From assembly GCF_021742065.1 (NCBI RefSeq), contig NZ_JAKKIE010000016.1, forward strand, positions 7,688 to 71,687: 64,000 nucleotides of DNA. The letters run 5' to 3'. Of this stretch, positions 1 to 7,951 are shown piece by piece. Under the pieces are notes generated by a model, which worked only from the letters and a program-made list of their open reading frames with translations, searched no databases and was not told the origin of the DNA. Source of the DNA: Rhizorhapis sp. SPR117. Its GTDB lineage: Bacteria > Pseudomonadota > Alphaproteobacteria > Sphingomonadales > Sphingomonadaceae. Numbering within the stretch: the stretch's first letter is position 1; each line of letters starts with the position of its first letter. A program made the translations under genes and the position numbers.

Positions 1-13
1 CCCTCGCTATCGT

Positions 14-451
14 TCAGAATGGGATGACGCCGGCGCGATACAAGGCAAGCACCTCATCCCGGTCGACGAAATCCCGTTGGGTTTCAACCGACCAATCGGC
101 ATATTCATCACGCAGAAACGTATCGACCAGCCCGCCGATCACGGGTTCACGATCCGGGAATTGATGGGCGGTCAGATCATAGACCAGATCCTCGACCATG
201 ACCCATAGATGATGCCCGTACTGGCGATTGGTGCCCTTGATGATCCTGACATTCTCAAGGCCGTACTTTTCTTCCAGCAGGATGGTGAGAATGAGTGACA
301 CGCTCTCGCAGCTATTCTGCGGGAACAGGCCGCAAAATGGGTAGCGCAAAAGCCGTTCGCTTCGATTCCGCTCAAGGAAGCCGAGCAGCGCCATGGCGGA
401 ACGATCAAGCTCCGCCTTCTTCGGCCGTCCGCGCTTTATCATCTCGCACAT
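14..451 (-). CDS. Transglutaminase-like (papain-fold) small protein
   Basis: A 145-aa protein of unknown family. Residues consistent with a transglutaminase/papain-type Cys-His-Asp triad appear in the right order: Cys in NSCES, His in YGHHLWV, Asp in VYDLTAHQF, with the predicted strands between them. This suggests a cysteine hydrolase or an inactive relative, but I infer it from motif order only. The N-terminus carries RGRPKK, which resembles an AT-hook core and could bind AT-rich DNA. Its start lies 9 bp after the stop of the upstream nuclease-like gene, so the two are probably co-transcribed. ATG at 451 is used; a second ATG lies three codons in. Confidence 0.6.
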   Translation of the reverse strand: MCEMIKRGRPKKAELDRSAMALLGFLERNRSERLLRYPFCGLFPQNSCESVSLILTILLEEKYGLENVRIIKGTNRQYGHHLWVMVEDLVYDLTAHQFPDREPVIGGLVDTFLRDEYADWSVETQRDFVDRDEVLALYRAGVIPF

Positions 452-460
452 CGATCCCGC

Positions 461-1471
461 CTACGAGAGAATGACCTTGGGCGCTTTGCCGGCAGAGAGC
501 GAAAAACGGCGTAATTCGATTGGCAGCGATTCCAAGGCTTTCTCCAGATCCGGCGGTAACGGCCCTTCCGGCAGAACCAATGTCCGCCTGATGCCTGTTG
601 GCGCATCGGTGGAATGGCTGATCAGTTGGCCGATCGCGGTATAGATCGACTGCCTGTCAGTGCGTGTCTTGACCTCGTAGATTTCGGTCATGGTCTCGCC
701 CTTGCGGACGTACAGATCGATTAGTTTGCTGTTGAGGACCCGCTCGCCATCGGCAGAGCGAGCCTTGCGCTCTTCGAACAAGCGTTCGACCACATCGCCG
801 TGATAAGAGATATAATCGATCTCGGAACGCCGTTGCCCCCGCCGCCGCCCGGAGCCTTCGCTATTGAAATTCTCCCACTCCGCAATCGCTTGCCGCACGG
901 CCGGGTCATCCAGATCCCCACGGGCGACGGCATCCTTGAAGCCTTTGACGAGTTGGACGAAATGCCAGAGGCGGCCAGCGATATCCTCAGAGTCGACACG
1001 GCCTATAATGATTCCAGCCCTGTCGCTACCATCGGCGGACCTGACATCCTCAAGCGATGCCTTGGACCAGGCAAGAAAAGCACTGCGGCCAACACCGGCT
1101 TTGCCGCCACCGATGCTGCCATCGTGCAAGAGATAGATTTCGCCGGTTGCCGCATCACGCGCGAAAAACCCGGCGACCCGTGCGGAGTTGGACGTGGTGG
1201 GGATATTGATTTCGACCGTTATGATCTGGGCATGTCGCTTCGGCTCGAAGACGCCAAAGGCATTCCAGCGACGGGGAACGGCGGCCTCGTCTGCTTTGCT
1301 GAAGGCCGCCCACAAGGAGCCCGAGCCGTTAGCGTAGAGGCGTTCATCGACATTCCCGCTCGGAAATCCGATATTCCGAACTCCCTGATCCCCGAGGTGC
1401 TGGCGAACGGACGTCTCCATCGCTTTTTGCGCATCGCGTTTTTCGCGTACATCCTCGACCATCAACAGCAT
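461..1471 (-). CDS. PD-(D/E)XK nuclease-like protein
   Basis: A 336-aa protein that I do not recognise as a named family. The C-terminal third holds a restriction-endonuclease-like core: Asp in KLIDLYV, then EVK in TEIYEVKTRTD, followed by a helix with AIGQL. This is the D-(E)xK pattern seen in proteins that cut DNA or bind it with an inactive nuclease fold. The N-terminal two thirds have no motif I can name. I chose ATG 1471 rather than 1510 because a purine-rich GGGAGGGG sits just upstream of it. Divergent from the Cys-rich gene at 1556 and directly upstream of the transglutaminase-like gene, forming a two-gene unit that may be a defence module. Confidence 0.6.
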   Translation of the reverse strand: MLLMVEDVREKRDAQKAMETSVRQHLGDQGVRNIGFPSGNVDERLYANGSGSLWAAFSKADEAAVPRRWNAFGVFEPKRHAQIITVEINIPTTSNSARVAGFFARDAATGEIYLLHDGSIGGGKAGVGRSAFLAWSKASLEDVRSADGSDRAGIIIGRVDSEDIAGRLWHFVQLVKGFKDAVARGDLDDPAVRQAIAEWENFNSEGSGRRRGQRRSEIDYISYHGDVVERLFEERKARSADGERVLNSKLIDLYVRKGETMTEIYEVKTRTDRQSIYTAIGQLISHSTDAPTGIRRTLVLPEGPLPPDLEKALESLPIELRRFSLSAGKAPKVILS

Positions 1472-1555
1472 TGCGCATCCCCTCCCTTTGGCGGGGATCG
1501 CGGTCCCCAATATGCCTTCACAATTCGGCGCGCTTTACGCAATGATGGAATCACC

Positions 1556-1963
1556 ATGGACAATCTGAGCGTAATCATCCGAACCGCACCGGCGAGTTGC
1601 TGGTCATGCGGTGCCGACACAAGGATTGTTTCGTCGCTTCTTCTGACGTGCGCCCACGAAAACACCGAGTGCTCGGTCGCGGATTTTACGGACTATCCGG
1701 CGTTGGTTGGCGAATTGGACGAAGCCATCGCCGAAGTGCAGCATTTGGGAAAGATCAAGGCCCGGTTCAGTAAGACGCTGGCGCGAGCCTATATGAGCAA
1801 TGGCTGCGCTCATTGCGATGCTCTGTTCGGCCAGCATTTCGAAATCCAGACCCGTTATGCCGAACAGGATTCAGCACAGCTCATCGTGCCCGTGTCAGGT
1901 GATTGGGCGGCATTATTCCGCAGCCTCCTCGCCGCCGAGGATGGTCATCTCTTCCATTTCTAA
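1556..1963 (+). CDS. Small Cys-rich, zinc-ribbon-like protein
   Basis: A 135-aa protein of unknown function. Two CxxC knuckles are visible, CWSC near residue 15 and CAHC near residue 87, spaced as in a split zinc ribbon. The segment between them is a helix rich in charged residues. The reading frame stays open upstream, but that extension overlaps the oppositely oriented nuclease gene and has shadow-like composition, so I start at ATG 1556. It ends 13 bp from the stop of the convergent STAND ATPase gene. It is the only plus-strand gene in the left-hand defence island. Confidence 0.5.
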   Translation: MDNLSVIIRTAPASCWSCGADTRIVSSLLLTCAHENTECSVADFTDYPALVGELDEAIAEVQHLGKIKARFSKTLARAYMSNGCAHCDALFGQHFEIQTRYAEQDSAQLIVPVSGDWAALFRSLLAAEDGHLFHF

Positions 1964-1976
1964 CGGCGAAAGATCA

Positions 1977-4457
1977 TCATTCGCGCGATGGACTGCGAAT
2001 TCCGAGCTTAGGTTTTGCGGCCCGTGCCGGTGGCGCGGTCTCCAGCACAGGCGCCGCCTGCCGATGGACGATCTCAATAGGAGAGAATGCTGCGCGCAGC
2101 TTCGCATCGTTGAAGAATGGGCGAATGGCGTCGATATCGCGTTCGCTGACGGCCGGCTTGCGGTTACTGAGCGCAACATAGATCGACTGGACCGGCAGGG
2201 ACACCGTATGCTCGGGATTATCGAGATCGCTTTCGAAGCCATCGGGCATCACGCCCATGGCGTCATCGTGCATCCGTGAGAGATCGATCGTCAGCGTAAG
2301 GACATCGGCGTCGTTACGCTCCACCCGCCATGACCTCAAAAGGCTCCACAGCAGGTAATCTTCATTATAGCGGACGATCTGCCGCTCCGATTTTTTGGCA
2401 GCTGCTTCGCCAACAAGAGCCTTGAGTTGCTCGACCGGGAGATGGGCGGAAACCGCAAGGGCCACGTTCCCGTCCTGCCCCCGGCGTGCGTGAAACAATG
2501 TACGCGACAGCGCATAGAGAATTGCAGCCTGCACTTCGCGATCCGCGTTGCGCGCACCGATGAGCATATCTGCAAGGATATTGAAGGTGTTCCGTCCCCG
2601 GTGCGCAAAATCCTTTGCACCCGTCCGCAGGAAGAAAGCCAACCACACCAGCCAGGGCGAGTCAGGAACCGCAGGCAATTTCCCATCAACTGCCTTGGCC
2701 AGTTGAATGAACAGATCGAAGCCGGCGAGCGGTACGCGGTATGCGCGAGCGCCGGACAAGGCATCGAACCATTTGAGGGCGCGTTCCCGCCGTTCCGCGT
2801 TCACATTCGCACCGGCGACCACAAACTCGATGACCTCGGGTGTCACTGCAGAGGTCAGGGTCTGGAGCCAATTGGCACCATAACCGCCGCGCTGGAGAAG
2901 GTCGGTTTCGATCAGATGCTCGGCCGCGAGAAACTCCTGGATCGAACGATGAAAATAGATCGTCTGCGCGCCTTTTTCGATGAGGCACCCTTGGATCAAT
3001 TCCCGGCGCATTTCCTCCTTCTGGAGCGAATGGCTGATGTCGCGAGTCGCTTCGTCGCATAGCGATTGGGGGATGTCGTTCAGGGTCGTCGTCGATGCTC
3101 CCCCGCGTTCCCACAGCCACCAGGCAAGGCTCGCGTTGAACCGGCGCCTGACCTTGATTGGAAAATCCTTGTCACGCCCGCGTTTCTCCAGTTCGCGCAG
3201 CAGGAGATAATGCACGAAGCTGTCGAACAGCTCATAGACCGACATATCGGTGCGGAGCTGGGCGGGGTGCGCGGCGATCTCGCACAGCATCTGCGCATGG
3301 ACAGGTCGTTCGAGAAGCTGGTCAAACCGGCCTGAGACGAGTTCGGCAACGCGCTGCTCGACCCATTTGGGATCGGTCGCGGGACCATCCTGTTCCTCCG
3401 CCGCTCGGATCGGGAAGTAGCGCTCGACATAAGACCGCGCTTCATCAGGTGTGAAGCCGCGAATCTCGACATGTCGATAGGCCCGCCGCCCCGGCGTCGG
3501 AATCGATCGACCTGCTGGAGTGGTCTGGACGCCATCTATGACGGCCTTGAATTCCACATCGTCATGAAAGGCGGTGTCGCGGCCGAGCACGAGGATGCGG
3601 GCGTCGCCCTGATCCAGCTTCATGAGTTCGGCGAGGACAGTCTGAAACTTCGATGGGGTCAGACCATGCTTCATCTCGTCGAAGCCATCGTAAATGACGA
3701 GAAAACGGCCGTTGCGATTGAGGGCGGCGAAGGTGTCGAAATGATAGCCAGGGACGCGGTGCTGGCTGGCGAATACCTTGCCCAGCAGGCCCTCCAGGGA
3801 TTGCTCATCTGCAATCTCGCCGAGACGCACCAATATGGGGACGCGCGCCGTTGGATCTTCCAGTGCTCGTGCGGCCATAGTGGCAGCCAGATAGTTGGCG
3901 AATGTCGATTTGCCTTTGCCATAAGGGCCAAGGACGAAAAGCGGCGGTGCGTCCTGCTCGGCCTGCCATGCCTCGACATAGGCGGCCAGGTCCTCACCGG
4001 TGGCGGTCTCCGGCGGGACATAATATTCGGCAAGCCGGCTGCGCTGGTGCGCTTCGACAAGTGCCTTTAGATAAGGGTCGAGCCGCATCAGACGCCGCTG
4101 TAGTTCGGCGAACGTCATCGCCTGAAGCCCGCGTTGGCTCTGTGCGGCCTTCCGGCCTTCCGGCGTGATCGGGCCTTGCGAGACGAGCCATGCCTGATCG
4201 ATCGTGTCGTTCGAGATCAACGGCCCATAATCATAGGCAAACTGGCTGCACTCCCCGAGCGTCAGACTGCCGGAATAGGCTTTCGTCTCGAAGGCGTAGC
4301 GCTGTTCGCCCGCTACCTCGTCGCGCAGCCAGACGGCGGATACGTCGGCATTCTTGTAGCCGAGTTGGACTTCCGTTTCCGTGTGCGAGAAGCCGGCAGC
4401 GCGCAGGAGTTGGGCAACGGCATCGCGAAATGCATTTCCCTTTTGCGTCGCACTCAT
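1977..4457 (-). CDS. STAND NTPase with PD-(D/E)XK nuclease and NACHT domains
   Basis: An 826-aa protein combining a nuclease-like N-terminus with a NACHT-type STAND ATPase. Residues about 1-130 look like an Mrr/PD-(D/E)XK fold (Asp39 in KNADVSAVW, Glu57 and Lys59 in AFETKAY). Residues about 170-400 form the ATPase: Walker A GPYGKGKST at 177-185 and Walker B FLVIYDGFDEM near 252-262, with the acidic DGFDE typical of NACHT proteins. The remaining 400 residues are helical and could be the sensor. In known bacterial Avs/bNACHT proteins, target binding oligomerises the ATPase and activates the nuclease; that role here is inference. ATG 4457 is chosen because homology-like sequence begins there. 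The TPR gene ends 13 bp upstream, so the two form an operon. Confidence 0.8.
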   Translation of the reverse strand: MSATQKGNAFRDAVAQLLRAAGFSHTETEVQLGYKNADVSAVWLRDEVAGEQRYAFETKAYSGSLTLGECSQFAYDYGPLISNDTIDQAWLVSQGPITPEGRKAAQSQRGLQAMTFAELQRRLMRLDPYLKALVEAHQRSRLAEYYVPPETATGEDLAAYVEAWQAEQDAPPLFVLGPYGKGKSTFANYLAATMAARALEDPTARVPILVRLGEIADEQSLEGLLGKVFASQHRVPGYHFDTFAALNRNGRFLVIYDGFDEMKHGLTPSKFQTVLAELMKLDQGDARILVLGRDTAFHDDVEFKAVIDGVQTTPAGRSIPTPGRRAYRHVEIRGFTPDEARSYVERYFPIRAAEEQDGPATDPKWVEQRVAELVSGRFDQLLERPVHAQMLCEIAAHPAQLRTDMSVYELFDSFVHYLLLRELEKRGRDKDFPIKVRRRFNASLAWWLWERGGASTTTLNDIPQSLCDEATRDISHSLQKEEMRRELIQGCLIEKGAQTIYFHRSIQEFLAAEHLIETDLLQRGGYGANWLQTLTSAVTPEVIEFVVAGANVNAERRERALKWFDALSGARAYRVPLAGFDLFIQLAKAVDGKLPAVPDSPWLVWLAFFLRTGAKDFAHRGRNTFNILADMLIGARNADREVQAAILYALSRTLFHARRGQDGNVALAVSAHLPVEQLKALVGEAAAKKSERQIVRYNEDYLLWSLLRSWRVERNDADVLTLTIDLSRMHDDAMGVMPDGFESDLDNPEHTVSLPVQSIYVALSNRKPAVSERDIDAIRPFFNDAKLRAAFSPIEIVHRQAAPVLETAPPARAAKPKLGIRSPSRE

Positions 4458-4470
4458 CGCCGCGCCTCGC

Positions 4471-5466
4471 TCACAACCGCCACCAGGGATAAACGGGCCG
4501 ACCATCGCGCGTGGACCGCATGGTAACGATCTCTTCTGAAATCCGGTCGTCGATCTGCGACAGCAATTCCTGCTCGCGGCCCAGAATATTCTGTCGCTGC
4601 TCGACACCGTGCTCCCACTGCAACTGCTCTCGGCAGTCCATGAGCGCGGCCCGTTCAACCATCACTGTCGGATGGTGGTAGAGCCAGTGCAGAAACGGCA
4701 GTGCATCGCCTGTAGCATGCCAGAGTTTTCCATAGTCTCGCGCATAGTCGTGTGCGACCTCGGGCATGGCGTGATTGGAGCCATGCCATATCGACAGCGG
4801 CTCAGGATCGGGATGTCCGCAGAGAATGTCGGCGATATAGAAGTTCGCGGTAAATGCCCGGCGTAACTGGGTGGCGGCAGCAACATATTTGTTTTGCCTG
4901 AAGCGCAAGAGGCCCAGATCATACGCGCAGGGCGGATAGTGTTCGGCCCAGCTTTCCAGCAGGAAACCGGCCCTTTCCGGTTCGCGGTTACGCAGATATT
5001 CCGATCCCAACAGGTAACGGACGCCCTGATTATCATCGGGATTGAGCGACAGCATGCGCTCCATCAGGGTAAGGCCCGCTTTGCGCTTCTTGAGGCGAAG
5101 CTGCGCCAGCGCCGCACCGTGCAGCGCGCGAAGGAAAGGCCGGTTGTCCAGTTCGTACCAGGAGAGAGTGCCGGAATAATCTACGGGAATAGCGGCTTCA
5201 CCCACCGCGATCCCGCGCTCATAGGAGGATAAGGCGGCTCTGGTTTTCCCCGATGCGAGCAAGGCATGCCCCAAATGAGCATGGCCGTCGATATATTCGG
5301 GACTATCCGTCACGATCGCCTTGAGTTCGGCGATGTAGGCCGGATCAGAGAGCATCCTGGCGCTGTGCCGATCAAGCACATCGTCCAGCCGCTTTTCTGC
5401 CTGGTGGAGAAGGTCATCGACTGAGAAGCGGCCAACACCGTCTATGATCTGAAATCCAATCCCCAT
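4471..5466 (-). CDS. TPR-repeat protein paired with the STAND NTPase
   Basis: A 331-aa protein with at least four tetratricopeptide-like helical pairs from about residue 45 to 200 (for example DGHAHLGHALLASGK and QGVRYLLGSEYLRNRE). The aromatic C-terminal region contains HDYARDYGKLWHATGD and has no motif I recognise. The overall pattern recalls TPR proteins related to ST7, but I cannot confirm that. No signal peptide is seen. It precedes the nuclease-NACHT gene with 13 bp between them. Since STAND sensors often carry TPRs in the same chain, this protein could act as a separate sensor, adaptor or inhibitor of its partner. Confidence 0.7.
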   Translation of the reverse strand: MGIGFQIIDGVGRFSVDDLLHQAEKRLDDVLDRHSARMLSDPAYIAELKAIVTDSPEYIDGHAHLGHALLASGKTRAALSSYERGIAVGEAAIPVDYSGTLSWYELDNRPFLRALHGAALAQLRLKKRKAGLTLMERMLSLNPDDNQGVRYLLGSEYLRNREPERAGFLLESWAEHYPPCAYDLGLLRFRQNKYVAAATQLRRAFTANFYIADILCGHPDPEPLSIWHGSNHAMPEVAHDYARDYGKLWHATGDALPFLHWLYHHPTVMVERAALMDCREQLQWEHGVEQRQNILGREQELLSQIDDRISEEIVTMRSTRDGRPVYPWWRL

Positions 5467-5669
5467 CCGTGTTCGGCCTCCTTGCGCATCAGTTCGCGAT
5501 TCAACTGCCTGTCATATTCATCGAAGCGATTTTGACGATGTTGCCGTTCTCTGGCGATCTACTTCAAAACCGTCGTACCGACAGCGCGCTAGAGGCCACC
5601 AATGTGCGTCATTCGGCAATGGCCGTGTCGACCTTCTTGGGCGGTTAGCCAGTTTCATTATTCAATGAT

Positions 5670-6821
5670 CTACTTCTCGCCCGAGATCGGCTGTCGAAAG
5701 CGGATCGGCACGACCCTCTGGTCGAGATAGCCTTCGGAGAGGCCAGCGATCGCTTCGACATCTCGCAAATTGAGGCCGAGAGAGGCTTCGATCTGGGCAC
5801 GTGTATGCACGCCATGCTCTACCAGCATGCGCAGGCCTTCCGCGAGAACACCCGGCTGGTTAACCGGGAAAGCATCATCCAGCGGCTCAACTTTCCGAAT
5901 GCGCTGAGCATTCATTTGACGAAACAGGTAAGAGAACTGGTTCTCGGATAGTATTCCGAGATCCCGGCTTCGGTAAGCCATCGCCGCAATGGCCACACCC
6001 CACCGCGCTTTGAGAGATTTGAAGAAGGCGAGGGAACTGCCGAGCACTTCCTGGCTGAAAGACTCGCGTGGAAGCAAGAACGCGCTCGCGAACCGGTTCG
6101 CCTGCTTTTCGATCATATCCAGGTTCGTGCCGTTTACCTCGACATCCGGATGGAGAACGAGGTGGCCTAGTTCATGAGCGAGATTAAACAGATCACGTGG
6201 CCCGCTAGTTATCTCCTTGGACAGGAGGACAATCGCGCGACCACCGATCCAACAGCTAACAGCATCCATATCCTGACAGCGGACAGGTTCACGAACGAGA
6301 AGAATCCCATTCGCTTCCATAACCGCTCCCAGGCTGCGAATTGGTCCCCGGCCCAGCCCCCAATGATCGCGCAATTTTTCGGCGGCACGCTCGATGTCAT
6401 CTTCATCGCCGTTATCCGCGTCAAACTCGAACTCGGGGAAGTCCACCGCTGGCAAGTCGATGAACCGCTCCAGCAGCATGCCGATGTCCCCGGCCCACTG
6501 CATCCGCCGGACGATACGGCGACGGTGGTGCTGCTCCATGCGTTTCAGGCTTCGGAAAAATGGTGAACGTAGTTCGCCCGGTCGAACCGGCATGCTGGTG
6601 AAAAAGGAAATCGGCTGCCCGGTTTCCGCGATGATCTTACTCATCGTCTCGCCACCCGGTGATGCCTGGCCAGTTTCGAACTGGGCAACCGCCTGTCGGC
6701 TGACGCCTATGATCTCCGCAAGATTTTCTCCAGAAAGACCACGGGCTTCTCGGGCTTCCCTGATCCGCTCGGGAATCGGCTTGGCTCCCGCCGAGGCGGG
6801 AGCGTCTCGATCATTACTCAT
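5670..6821 (-). CDS. XRE-family regulator fused to ImmA/IrrE metallopeptidase
   Basis: A 383-aa protein. Residues about 16-70 are an XRE helix-turn-helix (ENLAEIIGVSRQAVAQFETG). The C-terminal half is a COG2856 zinc peptidase: HELGH at 216-220 gives two zinc ligands and the catalytic Glu, and IEKQANRFASAFLLP near 237 supplies the distal Glu. Such proteins cleave a partner repressor or act as antitoxin-type regulators. ATG 6821 is chosen because the HTH starts soon after and the upstream 14-bp gap to the preceding gene fits an operon. XRE-peptidase genes next to a small unknown gene occur in toxin-antitoxin-like anti-phage pairs such as RosmerTA; equivalence here is inference. Confidence 0.8.
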   Translation of the reverse strand: MSNDRDAPASAGAKPIPERIREAREARGLSGENLAEIIGVSRQAVAQFETGQASPGGETMSKIIAETGQPISFFTSMPVRPGELRSPFFRSLKRMEQHHRRRIVRRMQWAGDIGMLLERFIDLPAVDFPEFEFDADNGDEDDIERAAEKLRDHWGLGRGPIRSLGAVMEANGILLVREPVRCQDMDAVSCWIGGRAIVLLSKEITSGPRDLFNLAHELGHLVLHPDVEVNGTNLDMIEKQANRFASAFLLPRESFSQEVLGSSLAFFKSLKARWGVAIAAMAYRSRDLGILSENQFSYLFRQMNAQRIRKVEPLDDAFPVNQPGVLAEGLRMLVEHGVHTRAQIEASLGLNLRDVEAIAGLSEGYLDQRVVPIRFRQPISGEK

Positions 6822-6835
6822 GTCGTCACCAATAA

Positions 6836-7507
6836 TCAGGCGCTGTGATCGGAATCCGACTCTATATCGTCCTTCCGCAGCGCTTCCTCGATATGATCGC
6901 GAAAACGCAGAACGACAGCGGGCGTCGGAGTTTCCGACACTATTGTTTCGATCGCCGATCCCAGCCGGTTGATGATGTTCGTCCGGGCAAGCCAACTGTT
7001 ACGGCCAGCTTCCGGCATACCCCAGCAAAGATGCGTCAGCTCGCGACCAGTCGCGCCAAAGGTGAGCCAGGCATACATTTCGGGAGTCGGGTCAGGGCGA
7101 ATCGGGACTACGACCGGATCTCGCATGAACAAGTCCAGTTGGTTGCTCAAGCGCTGGTCTTGACGCGTCGGCGTTTCCTCCGGAAACGCGATAGGGTTGT
7201 CGGTGCGGCAGATATGGGCGCGGTAAGCTCCGGAGCGCAACTCAACCCAGTGACCGCCGCCAAGCGGCATTCTGGTCATTTCGGAGGCAAAGGGGAGATT
7301 GCCGGCCTGACAGCTTTCATGGACACTGAAGAGAACGGCGGCGCGGCGGATATGGCCACGGATATCGCCGCCGATCAGGGATGCAAGGAAGGACTCGTGA
7401 TCCATTACGTCACTCGCCAGGATAATTGCCTGCGATATGATTCGGACGAGTGCGGCATCCGTGTTGGGCGGGAATGCCTCGTCCAGTTGGTCCTGAAAAA
7501 TTGCCAT
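6836..7507 (-). CDS. Uncharacterised partner of the XRE-peptidase
   Basis: A 223-aa soluble protein with no motif I recognise. It is mixed alpha/beta in appearance, with several His/Cys residues in the middle (SVHESCQAG, HICRTDN, THLCWGMPEAG) and an acidic C-terminus. The stop lies 14 bp before the XRE-peptidase start, so the two are co-transcribed and this gene is first. By analogy with two-gene XRE-IrrE modules it could be the effector or the substrate of the peptidase, but nothing in its sequence proves either. Confidence 0.6.
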   Translation of the reverse strand: MAIFQDQLDEAFPPNTDAALVRIISQAIILASDVMDHESFLASLIGGDIRGHIRRAAVLFSVHESCQAGNLPFASEMTRMPLGGGHWVELRSGAYRAHICRTDNPIAFPEETPTRQDQRLSNQLDLFMRDPVVVPIRPDPTPEMYAWLTFGATGRELTHLCWGMPEAGRNSWLARTNIINRLGSAIETIVSETPTPAVVLRFRDHIEEALRKDDIESDSDHSA

Positions 7508-7951
7508 GCCTTGCGCCTCGAAAAATTCTGCAAGTGCATTCCCGATTTATCGACCTCACGTCAAGTGAATTGTTGAAATCTTCATACGGTAGTCGACATG
7601 AAAGGACTGGAATGAAGATCGGGCTCGCCAATCTCGGTTAGCTTGCTCCGTGAAGGGGCGAACATACGCCGCACCGCTAGGCATCGCCACGCAGATGTGC
7701 CGAGACCAGCGAAACAGGGTTTGGTCGGAGCGCATGGGAGATAAAACGCCGGTTCCGAAGGGAAGCGCTTATACCCCAATGGAGAATGCAACATTAGGGT
7801 AGGTATTTAACATCACTGATGTGAGAATTCAGCGAGGAGAAGTATCGGTGATGCCGCTAGGATGGAAGAAGGCCGCCACGCCGGGGGAAGCGTGACGGCC
7901 TTTCCCGCCTGGCGGCGGTGAGCCGGGGGCTGCGGCCACCGCCGCAGCGGA
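7508..7951. other. Intergenic region, left hfa operon / XRE pair
   Basis: A 444-bp stretch with no convincing gene. It holds the presumed minus-strand promoter for the XRE-peptidase pair at its left end, where a short palindrome TCACGTCAAGTGA lies at 7556-7568 and could be an operator. The hairpin after hfaD copy 1 lies at its right end. The middle part has no structure I can interpret. Confidence 0.6.
7869..7902 (-). terminator. Possible terminator hairpin after hfaD copy 1
   Basis: Arms of 13 nt with one mismatch: AAGGCCGCCACGC pairs with GCGTGACGGCCTT around a short G-rich loop. It sits about 50 bp past the hfaD stop. On the minus strand the following bases are CTTCTTCC rather than a clean U-run, so termination is plausible but not certain. 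Confidence 0.45.

Noticed and set aside
800..1555. Long plus-strand extension in front of the small Cys-rich gene
   Set aside because: It runs antisense through the nuclease-like gene and has shadow composition; the compact start at 1556 is better.
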